DNA of 64,000 nt from SHZL01 sp963815185 (GTDB lineage Bacteria; Pseudomonadota; Gammaproteobacteria; Xanthomonadales; SZUA-36). The position numbers and the translations under genes are program-made. Position 1 is the stretch's first letter. Each line of letters starts with the position of its first letter. Where the stretch lies: NCBI GenBank assembly GCA_963815185.1, contig CAWFGC010000011.1, positions 124,001 through 188,000 of the forward strand. Reading direction: 5' to 3'. The notes under the pieces were generated by a model. The model was not told where the DNA came from. It searched no databases and saw only the letters and a program-made list of their open reading frames with translations. Shown here one piece after another: positions 38,213 through 47,394 of the stretch.

Positions 38213-40654
38213 TCACCCAAGGCTGGAATAGATCGAACGGTAACGGCGGGCGATGGCGCTCCAGTCGAGGTCGGATGCAATGGCTGCGCCGGCCTGAGCC
38301 AAGGCCTTGCGCTGTTCCGGATGGCGCCAAAGTTGGACGATGGCATCGATCATCTCGTCCCAGTCATCGGTGATCACCGCGTGCCGTCCCGGTTCGACGG
38401 GAATTCCTTCGATGCCCTTACGCGTGCTGATCACCGGCAGTCCTGCCGCGAAACAGTCGATGATCTTCATGCGCGTGCCGCCGCCATCGGTCAAGGGAAT
38501 CACGGCCAGGTCTGCTGCTTTGAGCCAGGGGGCCATGTCACTGACGGCGCCAATAAAATGAATGCGTTCATGGGGACTGCTTTGGGGGGGATCTTTACCC
38601 ACCGCGAGAACGTGGCAGCGCAGACCTCTGCGTTCCAGCCCCGGTAGCAAAATGTCCGTGAAGGCCCCGATCGCCTGGCGGTTGGGCGGATAGGAAAAGG
38701 TGCCATGGAACACCAGCAAGGCCTCATCAGGGTTGATGGAGAATCTTTGCCGGATGCCTTGCATTGCCGGCGCCTGATACGCCTTCAGGTCGACGCCATG
38801 CAAGATGGTATGGAGCAGGTCTGGCCGCACCCCCTCTGCGGACAATTTTTGCCGGTCATTGTCGGAAACGCAAACAATGGCATCGGACTGCCGGCACAGG
38901 TCAAGCTCGATCTCCTTGAGATTGCGGTACTGGGTTTCGGTCAATTCGGCGACCTGGGTCCGCAGGCGTTCGTATTCGATATTGTGTTCCACCATCACCA
39001 CCCTGCAATCCAATAGCTTGCGCGCCTTGATACAGGCTTTGGCATAGGCGGGAAACTCGGCTTGCAGGATGCCGGCATGAATTGCTCTCCCGGCCGCCAG
39101 AGTGCGCCAGAAAAAGCCGCCATCGGTCAAGGGTAAATAAAGAAAGCTGTTGCTAAGCGGCAATTCCTTGGAATAGTGCAGCAGCTTGACCAGCGGTGCG
39201 GGCATGCTGAACAGGCGCACCCAGAATGGAAAGCGCCGGCGCTGAAACTCACCGTTTGCGTATTCGTACCACCAGGCGTGCTGGTCGGTGACGATGCCGA
39301 CGGCAAGTCCGCTCCTGGCCAGAGCGCGCGCGGTTTCCACAGTGCGTACGGCGGCACCGTGATTGACGGGGAAAAGATCTCCGCGGGTAACGAGTAGTAC
39401 GCCGTACCCGCCCCTCCTCTGACCAAACAGCCGGCGCAACACCACCTGCCTTGCCAGATGCCACTGCCGGCGCAACCGTTCCCGCCACGGCGGCACACCC
39501 AACACGGGAGGCTCCCCGCTGTCGCGTGTCTCCAGCGGCAAGCGGCGTGCAGGTGCGGGCGATTTGAGCCATTCGATCAGCGGATTGACCGAACGATCGG
39601 CTTGCAGCACCTCCACGACCAGGCGCAGCGCACCGGCTGATTTCTTCTGCCAGTCGTCTGGCGCCGAGGTGATCGAATCCAGCAGCCCGGCAAGCTCACC
39701 CGGCGATTCGACTGCCCAGCCCGCATTGTAGTCTTCGATCATCGATGCCAGAGGCAAAAAGCTGTTGCATATGACGGGCAGCCCATGGCGCAGGAATTCC
39801 AGCGAACGGAAGGACTGGCTGTAGACGCGTTCGATGTTCCAATCGGCCAGTTCGACGCCAATGTGCGCGCTGCCGGTCAGAAAGGCGCTGAACTGCGCAT
39901 AAGGCTGTAGTGCCCGGCGCTCGATGGCGGGGTTTTCAGGCTCAGCCAATGCCGGTTCCGAAGCATTTGCCTGTTCATGCCAGCGATAGGCGCCATCGAA
40001 CTGGACGATCTTCACTGCCTGGCGGTTACCTTGGGCTGCTTGCGCCAGCGCCTGCAGATAGGTTTGCGTTTGTCGCCATGGCCAGCAGACGCCACCGGCC
40101 ACCAGCAGCCATCCATCCGATCCCGGCCTTGATTCCGGTGGGCCGATTTTGTCTGCGCCCAAAGGCACCACGAGCACCGGCAAGCCCCCGCGCAGGTCGA
40201 ATCCGGCTTCGATCAGGGTATTGATCAGTAAATGCCGCTGCAGCTCATTGCCAACCAGTATCAGATCACAGCGTTGCAAGGCCGCACGCAGTCTGCGCAT
40301 GCTGTTGCGCACAAGCTGCGGGTGCTCAAACAGCTCTTCCAGCGGGCGCGGCGCAACGAAGTCGAGGACGACAGGCTGCTTCAGGTCGAAAGGTAAAAGT
40401 GCCGCCAGTTCCCAGAAAGCAAGCAAGATGACGCCAGGCGCCCTGGCCAGGATGATGCCTTGCAGTTCGTCCCTGTTACGAAAACCGCCGGACGCTGACG
40501 AGGTGCTTTGACCCGGGCCCGCCAGCCAGACGTGGATGACTTCGTGTCCGGCTGAATTCAGCGCCGAGCTCAATTGGTCGAGGCGGATGGCGTTGCCACT
40601 GGCAATTTCCCGTTTTTCCAGCGCCGGTTCCTGAGCTACGAGCAGAATCTTCAA
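38213..40654 (-). CDS. Two-module GT4 family glycosyltransferase
   Basis: The product of about 813 residues contains two GT-B modules in tandem. The first (about 1-380) opens with LKILLVAQEPALEKREI and has VERVYSQSFRSLEFLRHGLP, weakly conserved. The second (about 420-810) is a clear GT4 transferase: RGDLFPVNHGAAVRTVETA, MVEHNIEYERL, FHGTFSYPPN, GAVSDMAPWL and IPLTDGGGTRMKIIDCFAAG. No membrane segment is evident. I chose the TTG at 40654 because it gives a normal Rossmann start and avoids overlap with mgtE; the open frame extends to 40723. Substrate is unknown; surface polysaccharide synthesis is likely. No glycan operon surrounds it. Confidence 0.82.
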   Translation of the reverse strand: MKILLVAQEPALEKREIASGNAIRLDQLSSALNSAGHEVIHVWLAGPGQSTSSASGGFRNRDELQGIILARAPGVILLAFWELAALLPFDLKQPVVLDFVAPRPLEELFEHPQLVRNSMRRLRAALQRCDLILVGNELQRHLLINTLIEAGFDLRGGLPVLVVPLGADKIGPPESRPGSDGWLLVAGGVCWPWRQTQTYLQALAQAAQGNRQAVKIVQFDGAYRWHEQANASEPALAEPENPAIERRALQPYAQFSAFLTGSAHIGVELADWNIERVYSQSFRSLEFLRHGLPVICNSFLPLASMIEDYNAGWAVESPGELAGLLDSITSAPDDWQKKSAGALRLVVEVLQADRSVNPLIEWLKSPAPARRLPLETRDSGEPPVLGVPPWRERLRRQWHLARQVVLRRLFGQRRGGYGVLLVTRGDLFPVNHGAAVRTVETARALARSGLAVGIVTDQHAWWYEYANGEFQRRRFPFWVRLFSMPAPLVKLLHYSKELPLSNSFLYLPLTDGGFFWRTLAAGRAIHAGILQAEFPAYAKACIKARKLLDCRVVMVEHNIEYERLRTQVAELTETQYRNLKEIELDLCRQSDAIVCVSDNDRQKLSAEGVRPDLLHTILHGVDLKAYQAPAMQGIRQRFSINPDEALLVFHGTFSYPPNRQAIGAFTDILLPGLERRGLRCHVLAVGKDPPQSSPHERIHFIGAVSDMAPWLKAADLAVIPLTDGGGTRMKIIDCFAAGLPVISTRKGIEGIPVEPGRHAVITDDWDEMIDAIVQLWRHPEQRKALAQAGAAIASDLDWSAIARRYRSIYSSLG

Positions 40655-40679
40655 TGTTGTGAGTCCTGTGCCGGCGTGC

Positions 40680-42044
40680 TCAGTGTCCCAGCAACACAAA
40701 AGTGGCCAAACCGACAAAGGCAAATATCCCGACGATATCGGTAACGGTGGTCAGAACCACGCCACCGGCCAGGGCCGGATCAATGGACAGGCGCCGCAGA
40801 AACACCGGTATCAGTGCCCCGGCCAAGGCGCCAGCGATCAGGTTGAACAGAATCGCGATCGCGATCACGATGCCGAGGCTGATTTGCCCGTACCAGACTC
40901 CGGCAACAGAGCCGACCAACAGCGCAAAAACCACTCCGTTCATCAGGCCGACGGTCAGTTCCTTTTTTAATAACTCGGGTGCATTACGCGAGCTCACCTG
41001 TCCGGTTGCCATGCCCCGCACCATCAGGGTCAGGGTCTGTGTTCCGGCAATGCCGCCCATGCTCATGACGATGGGAAACAGCACCGCGGTGGCGACGATT
41101 TGCTGCAACGTGGGTTCGAAAAAGAACAGCACACCGGCGGCCATGAACGCCGTGACGAGATTGACCGCCAGCCACAACCAGCGCTTGCGGGCGGATTGTA
41201 AGGCCGGTGCGAACATGTCGTCCTCTTCATCCAGGCCGGCCATGGTCAAGAGGGAGTGCTCCGCCTCCTCGCGGATGACGTCGACCACATCATCGATGGT
41301 GATGGTTCCAAGGACTCGCTGGTCCGCGTCGGTCACCGGTGCGGAAATCAGGTCATGGTGCTCGAATTCGGTGGCGACCTGGCTGGCCGACATTTCGACC
41401 GGGATGGTGCGCAATGTGCGATCCATATGTTCGGCGACCGTGGACGCGGGGTCGCGCGTCAGCAAGTCGGCCAGTTTGAGGCTGCCCAGATAGCGGCCAG
41501 AGCGGTCGACGACGAACAACAGGTCGAAGACTTCCGGCAGCTCGTCACGCGTTCTCAGGTAGCGCAGCACGACGTCCAGGTTGACGTCCGGGCGAATGGT
41601 CAACACATCGGGGTCCATCAGACCACCCGCGGAGTCCTCCGGGTAGGACAGGACCCGGTCAAGGCGTTCCCGGTCTTGCCGGCCCATGCTGCTCAGGACG
41701 GTGGCGATGACTGCATCGGGCAAGTCAGCCAGGATGTCCGCCAGATCATCCAGGTCGAGATCGCCGACTGCTGTCACCAGCTCATCGGGCGTCATGTCGC
41801 GGATCAGGCTGGCCCGAACTTCGTCGTTTACCTCGACCAGAACCTCGCCTTCCAGATCGGGATCAACGAGTTCCCATACCGCCAGGCGCTTGGCCAGGGG
41901 CAAGGATTCGAGCAGGTCGCCAATCTCTGCTGCAGACAGGCCCTTGACCAGCCGGCTTACCCGGTTTTTCACACCGGAATCCAGCGCTTCGGATAGATGA
42001 TCGATCTGGCGCGCTATTTTCTCTTCGTGGATTTGCTCGACCAT
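40680..42044 (-). CDS. mgtE: Magnesium transporter MgtE
   Basis: The 454-residue channel-type Mg2+ transporter has an N-terminal helical domain (LSAAEIGDLLESLPLAKRLA), a pair of CBS domains (about 135-255) that sense cytoplasmic Mg2+, a plug helix, and five C-terminal membrane segments with the pore-region motif MGGIAGTQTLTLMVRG. Length is normal. It follows ptsI by 81 bases on the same strand, the arrangement seen in Xanthomonas-type PTS clusters. That gap is too short to hold a magnesium riboswitch. Confidence 0.95.
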   Translation of the reverse strand: MVEQIHEEKIARQIDHLSEALDSGVKNRVSRLVKGLSAAEIGDLLESLPLAKRLAVWELVDPDLEGEVLVEVNDEVRASLIRDMTPDELVTAVGDLDLDDLADILADLPDAVIATVLSSMGRQDRERLDRVLSYPEDSAGGLMDPDVLTIRPDVNLDVVLRYLRTRDELPEVFDLLFVVDRSGRYLGSLKLADLLTRDPASTVAEHMDRTLRTIPVEMSASQVATEFEHHDLISAPVTDADQRVLGTITIDDVVDVIREEAEHSLLTMAGLDEEDDMFAPALQSARKRWLWLAVNLVTAFMAAGVLFFFEPTLQQIVATAVLFPIVMSMGGIAGTQTLTLMVRGMATGQVSSRNAPELLKKELTVGLMNGVVFALLVGSVAGVWYGQISLGIVIAIAILFNLIAGALAGALIPVFLRRLSIDPALAGGVVLTTVTDIVGIFAFVGLATFVLLGH

Positions 42045-42125
42045 AAGGCTCTCTCGCAGACCAGGCTCAGACCGGTCGCATTATATACGTGTCTCGCTGC
42101 CGCGCCCTTGGCTCCCGCTTGCCGC

Positions 42126-43889
42126 TTACAGATTGCTATTGGAAAGCTGCGATTGGTCGAGCAGGCGCAACAGGGAGACATGATGTCTTTGCCCACCGAG
42201 GTTTAGCCAGTGTGCAAGTGCGGCGGCGGCTTGCTGAATGTTGGTTTCCGTGATCACCTGCTTCACCTCCAGCAGGCGTCCGGGATGCATGCTGAATGAA
42301 CGCAGGCCGAGCGCCAGTAGCAGCCGGGTGTAGCGGCGATCCCCGGCCAATTCGCCGCAGACGGTAACCGGAATGCGAAATTCCTTTCCGGCGTCGAATA
42401 TATGACGCAGCAGATGTACCACGCCCGGGTGCAGGGGGTCATATAGATGAGCGACCTGTTCATCCACGCGGTCGGCCGCCAGTGCGAACTGCAACAGATC
42501 GTTGGTGCCGACCGACATGAAATCCAGGTGTTGACCCAGGTCTTCAATCGCCATTGCCGCCGCAGGCACTTCTATCATTCCGCCCAAGGCCATATGGGGA
42601 TCAAACGTCAGGCCCTGTTGCGTCAGTTCCTGCTCCGCCTCGCGTAGCAAAGCCCTGACTGTCAGAATCTCGCTGACACTGGTCAGCATCGGAATCAGAC
42701 ATTTCACCGGGCCCCTGGCGCTGGCGCGCAGAATTGCGCGCAACTGGATTTTGAACAGATCGGTGTCACGCAGGCACAGCCGGATCGCCCGCAGCCCAAG
42801 CGCCGGATTCATGGAGCTGCGCAGCAGGCTGAAGTCCAGCGCGCTATTGGTTTTGTCCGCGCCCAGGTCCATCGTGCGAATGGTCAAGGGTATGCCTTTA
42901 AGGCCGGCAATGGCATGGGAATATTCAGTCAACTGGGTCTCTTCGTCCGGTGCTTCGCCGCGCAGATAAAGAAATTCGGTGCGATAAAGTCCGATACCGT
43001 CGGCACCCAGTTCTACCGCGAGGCCCAGTTCGTACTCGCGTTCCGCATTTGCATGCAGCGTGATCACCTCACCGTCTTTGCTGTGTGGCGGTAAGCGGCG
43101 CGTGACCTCCAGCGATTTGCGGAAACCCGAGGTGATGCGCTGGATTTCATGGTAGTGATCCAGAAAGGCTTGATCCGGATCGGCATAAACAACGCCCAGC
43201 CTGCCATCAAGTACCAGAGTTTCCCCTTCTTTCAGCAGACTGAGTGCACGGCGCACGCCAAACACCGATGGAATGCCGAGGCTGCTGGCAAGAATTGCGG
43301 CGTGACTGTAAGGGCTGCCATGCTCGGTAACAATGCCGGCCACACCGCGTTCATGCAGGGTGACCAACTCGCCCGGAGTCAGCTCCGAGGCGATGACGAG
43401 GGTGTCGGCCAGCCGGTCTGGAATAACGTCCAAAGCCTTGCCGTTGCTGCCTTCGTCCAATTTTCTCTGGACCAGGCGAATGACCTGCGCCACGTCTTCA
43501 CCACGGGAACGGATGTAATCGTCGTCCATATGGCGGAACTCGGCGAGGATTTTTTCCAATTGGGTCTGCAAGGCCCACTCGGCGTTGTACATTTCTTCGC
43601 GTATGGCTTGTTCCGAAGCATCGCTGATGGCGGAATCCGCCAGCATCTGTATGTGGATTTGCAGTATTTCGGTAGCGGTCGCCCCTGCATTCTCGCTGAT
43701 GCGTTCGGAAAGCAGTTCCAGTTGCCCGCGCGCAGATGACATGGCATCGCGCAGGCGCTGAATCTCATTGTCAATCGACTCTGGCTGGATTCGATATTCG
43801 CCGATTTCAAGCTCGTTGGGTTCGGCCACATGGGTCTGGCCAATGGCGATACCCCTGGCGACTGCATAGCCGGTCAGTGCCAAGGTCAT
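42126..43889 (-). CDS. ptsI: Phosphoenolpyruvate-protein phosphotransferase (PTS enzyme I)
   Basis: Enzyme I takes phosphate from PEP and passes it to HPr. From the ATG at 43889 it is 587 residues, starting MTLALTGYAVARGIAIG. The swivel domain has the phospho-histidine in GSPYSHAAILASSLGIP, and the PEP-binding barrel has RTEFLYLRGEAPDEETQ, MDLGADKTN and the cysteine-containing VTVCGELAGD. I preferred 43889 because AGGAAAA precedes it and the N-terminus matches the family; in-frame ATGs at 43922 and 43943 would overlap the HPr gene. No GAF domain is seen, so this is a PtsI-type, not PtsP-type, enzyme. Confidence 0.94.
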   Translation of the reverse strand: MTLALTGYAVARGIAIGQTHVAEPNELEIGEYRIQPESIDNEIQRLRDAMSSARGQLELLSERISENAGATATEILQIHIQMLADSAISDASEQAIREEMYNAEWALQTQLEKILAEFRHMDDDYIRSRGEDVAQVIRLVQRKLDEGSNGKALDVIPDRLADTLVIASELTPGELVTLHERGVAGIVTEHGSPYSHAAILASSLGIPSVFGVRRALSLLKEGETLVLDGRLGVVYADPDQAFLDHYHEIQRITSGFRKSLEVTRRLPPHSKDGEVITLHANAEREYELGLAVELGADGIGLYRTEFLYLRGEAPDEETQLTEYSHAIAGLKGIPLTIRTMDLGADKTNSALDFSLLRSSMNPALGLRAIRLCLRDTDLFKIQLRAILRASARGPVKCLIPMLTSVSEILTVRALLREAEQELTQQGLTFDPHMALGGMIEVPAAAMAIEDLGQHLDFMSVGTNDLLQFALAADRVDEQVAHLYDPLHPGVVHLLRHIFDAGKEFRIPVTVCGELAGDRRYTRLLLALGLRSFSMHPGRLLEVKQVITETNIQQAAAALAHWLNLGGQRHHVSLLRLLDQSQLSNSNL

Positions 43890-43914
43890 GCGATTTTCCT
43901 GTTCAGATAGGCTT

Positions 43915-44184
43915 CTATTCATCTTCACCGAACCGGTCATCAATCAATTGTTGAATCTGGTCCATCGCTTGCGCCTCATCCGTCCCCTCCGTGCGAACGA
44001 GAAGAATCGTGCCTTTTCCCGCTGCCAACGTCAGAACGCCCATGATGGACTTTCCATTGATTTCGCGCTCTCCACGTTGCAGCCAGACCTCTGCGGCGAA
44101 GGAGGATGCACAATTGACCAACTTCGATGCCGCCCTGGCGTGCAGACCGAGCTTGTTGACGATGATGACTTCCTTTTCAATCAC
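43915..44184 (-). CDS. ptsH: HPr phosphocarrier protein
   Basis: The 89-residue HPr carries both regulatory sites: the PEP-dependent His15 in NKLGLHARAAS and Ser46 in INGKSIMGVLTL, the target of HPr kinase encoded nearby. Start is GTG at 44184 in a GTGA overlap with the EIIA gene. Given the absence of sugar permeases here it probably relays phosphate to EIIA-Ntr and the EIIA-Man-like protein. It could also be named npr. Confidence 0.95.
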   Translation of the reverse strand: MIEKEVIIVNKLGLHARAASKLVNCASSFAAEVWLQRGEREINGKSIMGVLTLAAGKGTILLVRTEGTDEAQAMDQIQQLIDDRFGEDE

Positions 44185-44585
44185 TTGCGGAATTCCACGA
44201 TGTCGCGTATGGCGCCATCGGTCGCCAGTTTGACCAGTTGCCGCAACGGCTTGTCGCGATAATTCCAGACGCGGATAAGCATCGCGAGGTTGAGGCCGCT
44301 AACCAATGATACATGGCGATCCGGCAGTAACCTGGCGACGTAATTGCATGGGCTGGCCCCGCCGATGTCGGTCATGACCAGCACGCCGGAGCCCTGGTCA
44401 ACGCTTTCGATGGCTTTATGGATCTCATCATCTCCGGTTTTCTCCATTGCAGACTGGCGGAAGGAGACAAAACGCACGGCGGCCAGGGACTGGCCCAGAA
44501 TGAATTCCGCGACCTCGATCATGGCGCTGCCAATTTGTCCATGCGTTACAATCACCAGGCCTGTTGGTTCTCGTGCTGCTTTCAT
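44181..44585 (-). CDS. PTS EIIA component, mannose type
   Basis: The 134-residue single-domain EIIA of the mannose/fructose family has the active His15 in LVIVTHGQIGSAM and the phosphate-site run VMTDIGGASPCN. There are no EIIB, EIIC or EIID genes beside it, so it most likely has a regulatory role, as proposed for solitary EIIA-Man proteins in proteobacterial Ntr-PTS clusters. It overlaps rapZ at its start (ATGA) and ptsH at its end (GTGA). Confidence 0.93.
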   Translation of the reverse strand: MKAAREPTGLVIVTHGQIGSAMIEVAEFILGQSLAAVRFVSFRQSAMEKTGDDEIHKAIESVDQGSGVLVMTDIGGASPCNYVARLLPDRHVSLVSGLNLAMLIRVWNYRDKPLRQLVKLATDGAIRDIVEFRK

Positions 44586-45463
44586 GGCTCGATCTCACGG
44601 TGGCGCAGGACCACCGATTTGAACTGTTGGCGCAAGCTTGTGGCCAGGCGGTCGGCAAGATAGACGGAACGGTGCCTGCCCCCAGTGCAACCGATGCCGA
44701 TGGTGACATAGCTGCGTTGGCTCTTGCGGATTTCGGGAAGCCAGCGCTGCATCAATCCCAGGATGTCATTGAACAGGTTTTCCACCGACTCATCCTGCTC
44801 AAGCCATTGCCGCACCGGAGAATCCATGCCGCTGAGGTTGCGCAATTCGTCCACCCAGTGAGGGTTGGGGAGGTGCCGTGTGTCAAACAGGAAATCCGCA
44901 TCCTGTGGCACCCCTCGCTTGAATGCAAAGGATTCCAGTACGATGGTCATGGACTGTCCTTCCGCACCACAGCATTTCCACACCTGGTGGCGCAACTGGT
45001 GAATATTGATGTCACTGGTATCGATCACCCATTCAGCACGATTTTGCAAGGGGCTCAACAGCGCTTTCTCACGCTCGATAGCCTCTGACAGTGCACGCTG
45101 ATCCTGGGTCAGCGGGTGGCGGCGGCGGGTCTCGCTGAAGCGCTTGATAATGGCCTTGGTGTCTGCGGTCAGGAACAATAGCTGGTTGGGCAGGCCGCTG
45201 GCTGCCATTTGATCCAGCCAGGCTGGAATTCCTTCCAGTTCGGGTCCCCGCGCACGCGCATCGATTCCCAGGGAAACACGCGAATACAAGACAGGGTCGC
45301 TGGTCAAGTGCCGGGTAAATTCCGGCAACAAGGCTGCCGGAAGGTTGTCCACGCAGTAATACCCGAAGTCTTCGAGCGCATGCAAAGCCGTGGTTTTGCC
45401 TCCGCCGGACAAGCCGCTGACGAGCACCAGGCTCTGCTTTTCGCCGGCATTCAACTGGACCAA
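44582..45463 (-). CDS. rapZ: RNase adapter / nucleotide-binding protein RapZ
   Basis: The 293-residue YvcJ/RapZ family protein has Walker A GLSGGGKTTALHALEDFGY, VDNLPAALLPEF, Walker B-like LFLTADTKAIIKRFSETRRRHPL and the C-terminal part GCTGGRHRSVYLADRLA. In E. coli RapZ delivers the small RNA GlmZ to RNase E and so tunes glucosamine-6-phosphate synthesis; whether that holds here depends on GlmZ-type RNAs that I cannot see. It overlaps hprK by 13 bases and EIIA by 4. Confidence 0.95.
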   Translation of the reverse strand: MVQLNAGEKQSLVLVSGLSGGGKTTALHALEDFGYYCVDNLPAALLPEFTRHLTSDPVLYSRVSLGIDARARGPELEGIPAWLDQMAASGLPNQLLFLTADTKAIIKRFSETRRRHPLTQDQRALSEAIEREKALLSPLQNRAEWVIDTSDINIHQLRHQVWKCCGAEGQSMTIVLESFAFKRGVPQDADFLFDTRHLPNPHWVDELRNLSGMDSPVRQWLEQDESVENLFNDILGLMQRWLPEIRKSQRSYVTIGIGCTGGRHRSVYLADRLATSLRQQFKSVVLRHREIEP

Positions 45464-46413
45464 CCCTCATTCCGTTGCTGCAGCAAACGGGCGTGCCGGT
45501 CGACAAATGCGGCGGAAGCGTCGAAACCCTTCATTTTCAGCATGAAGTCCCTTACCGCAGCTTCCACCATGACAGCAAGGTTTCTGCCGGCCCTGACCTG
45601 CAGCGTGATGCTGGGAATTTCCAGTTCAAGCACTTTCAGCGATCCGGAATCACCCTTGAGACGGTCGCTGGTTGCCGGCTGCTTGGGGTCGTGCGGCAGT
45701 TCCAGACGGATGATCAAACGCAGAAATTTGTTCAGTTTGATGGCGGCATCGCCAAACATCTGGCGCACGTTCAGGACGCCCAGACCGCGGACTTCAATAC
45801 AGTCCTGCAGAGTTTCCGGACAGGTGCCATCGATGATATCAGGGGAAATCTGGGTAAATTCCGGTACGTCATCGGCGATCAAACGGTGGCCGCGTGTGAT
45901 GAGTTCCAGTGCGAGTTCGCTTTTGCCGCAGCCCGGTTCCCCGGTGATCAGCACGCCGATGGTGAAAACCTCCATGAACACGCCGTGCAAAGTGGTGCGG
46001 TGCGCCAGGCTGCGTGCAATGTGGTACTGCAGATAATTGACCAGCTCATAGGCTGGCAAGCCGGAGCCCATGAGGGCGGTTTCTGTACCAGCGGCGCCAT
46101 CCACGATACTTTCCGGCATCTGCAGCCCATCACCCACCAGAACGATCATGGGATTGCTTTGCAGCAGCAGCGCTACCGTCTGCCGGCGTTCGGTTTCCGA
46201 TTGCTGGTCGAGAAACCGGATTTCCGCTTCGCCCAGAACCTGTACCTTATTCGGGTGGATCAGGTTCAGGAAGCCTGCCAGGGCTGGGCGGGAGCTCAGA
46301 TTGCCAGCCGAAATTCCAGGTCCCGGCGTGGCAATGGGCGGGCCCACCCAGCGCAGGCCAAGCCTCTGCTGCAGGTCTGCAATCAGCTCATGTGCTGTTA
46401 GTAATCGGGTCAT
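45451..46413 (-). CDS. hprK: HPr kinase/phosphorylase
   Basis: The 320-residue bifunctional enzyme phosphorylates HPr on Ser46 and reverses it. The C-terminal catalytic domain has Walker A GEPGCGKSELALELITRGH, LIADDVPEF and the family signature EVRGLGVLNVRQMFGD. The N-terminal domain (1-130) is of the usual type. Presence in the rpoN-ptsN cluster is normal for several proteobacterial groups but not enterobacteria, which helps place the organism outside that family. Confidence 0.95.
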   Translation of the reverse strand: MTRLLTAHELIADLQQRLGLRWVGPPIATPGPGISAGNLSSRPALAGFLNLIHPNKVQVLGEAEIRFLDQQSETERRQTVALLLQSNPMIVLVGDGLQMPESIVDGAAGTETALMGSGLPAYELVNYLQYHIARSLAHRTTLHGVFMEVFTIGVLITGEPGCGKSELALELITRGHRLIADDVPEFTQISPDIIDGTCPETLQDCIEVRGLGVLNVRQMFGDAAIKLNKFLRLIIRLELPHDPKQPATSDRLKGDSGSLKVLELEIPSITLQVRAGRNLAVMVEAAVRDFMLKMKGFDASAAFVDRHARLLQQRNEGWSS

Positions 46414-46493
46414 AGCGGAAAGTATTACAGGAACACCGTTTGATTGCCATGCGCTGACGCGCTGGCTACGGTGCTGTCACGCCGCATATGGCA

Positions 46494-46973
46494 CTAATGG
46501 CCGGCGCCTGGTTGGCCGTTCGACTTGCCGTTGGATAATAGTTGTAGGAGCGTGTTCGAATTATCGGCTTCGCGCAACGCTTTGAGCAATTCGGGATCAC
46601 TGAAGAGTTCGGCGACATGAGCCAGAAGCTTCAGGTGATCCTCGCTGCAATTTTCCGGAACGGTCATGGCAAAAAGAAGGTCCACCGGTTTGCCGTCGGC
46701 CGAGTCGAATGGCAAGGGCTTTTTCAGGCGGATGAATGAAGCCTGGATCGCATGGTTGCCCTTGACGCGTCCATGTGGAATGGCGACGCCGTTTCCCAGC
46801 CCGGTGCTGCCAAGACGCTCCCGCGCGCACAAACTCTCGAAAATCTCACGTGCGCTGAGATCATTGCTGTTGCGCGCCAATTCCTGGCTGATGATTTCCA
46901 GCAGCTTTTTCTTGCTGCTGCTGTGAACATCGAAGCGAATGCTTTCTTGACTCAGCAAGTCACTGATTAACAT
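46494..46973 (-). CDS. ptsN: PTS EIIA-Ntr regulatory protein PtsN
   Basis: The 159-residue EIIA of the fructose/Ntr family has the phospho-accepting His67 in GVAIPHGRVKG and the continuing VDLLFAMTVPENCSEDHLK. In gammaproteobacteria PtsN controls potassium uptake and sigma-54-linked and other regulators according to its phosphorylation. It follows hpf by 64 bases and precedes hprK by 80. Confidence 0.94.
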   Translation of the reverse strand: MLISDLLSQESIRFDVHSSSKKKLLEIISQELARNSNDLSAREIFESLCARERLGSTGLGNGVAIPHGRVKGNHAIQASFIRLKKPLPFDSADGKPVDLLFAMTVPENCSEDHLKLLAHVAELFSDPELLKALREADNSNTLLQLLSNGKSNGQPGAGH

Positions 46974-47037
46974 ATGTTCATAGGACCTGTTAACGGATTA
47001 TTACGGAGCGGGAACTCAGCATTTGAGCGGACGGATC

Positions 47038-47361
47038 TCAGTTCAGAGAAGCAGAACGGTCATCGCGGGATACCTGATGGTTGCGCAGACGATCCTTGTA
47101 GCGCCTTACCTGTTTGTCCAGTTTATCTACCAAACCGTCTATGGCGGCATACATATCAATGTCGGACGCGTTGGCAAACAATGATTTGCCGGCCGTATGC
47201 AAAGTCGCTTCGGCATCATTTGCGTGCTTTTCGACATTCAGAATGACATTGATCGAAATCACGTGATCGAAATGCCGGGAAATGCGCTGCATTTTTTCCG
47301 AGACATAAGCCCGCAATGCCGGAGAGACTTCGACGTGATGTCCTGTAATATTAATCTGCAT
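47038..47361 (-). CDS. hpf: Ribosome hibernation-promoting factor (short form)
   Basis: The 107-residue product belongs to the HPF/YfiA family that dimerises or silences 70S ribosomes in stationary phase. It starts MQINITGHHVEVSPALRAYV and has the basic helix LVDKLDKQVRRYKDRLRNHQ. The lack of a C-terminal dimerisation domain makes it the short HPF. A very strong Shine-Dalgarno, AAAGGAGGTCAAC, precedes the ATG, which suggests high expression. The usual rpoN-hpf-ptsN order is kept, with 219 bases between rpoN and hpf. Confidence 0.95.
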   Translation of the reverse strand: MQINITGHHVEVSPALRAYVSEKMQRISRHFDHVISINVILNVEKHANDAEATLHTAGKSLFANASDIDMYAAIDGLVDKLDKQVRRYKDRLRNHQVSRDDRSASLN

Positions 47362-47394
47362 GTTGACCTCCTTTTATGACATCCCCCGAGAATA

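Noticed and set aside
38141..38647. A 168-codon plus-strand open frame after the family 1 copy B
   Set aside because: Most of it is antisense to the glycosyltransferase C-terminus, and the non-overlapping part shows no domain.
42045..42125. Magnesium riboswitch upstream of mgtE
   Set aside because: The gap is only 81 bases and shows no M-box-like structure; mgtE appears to follow ptsI in one transcript.
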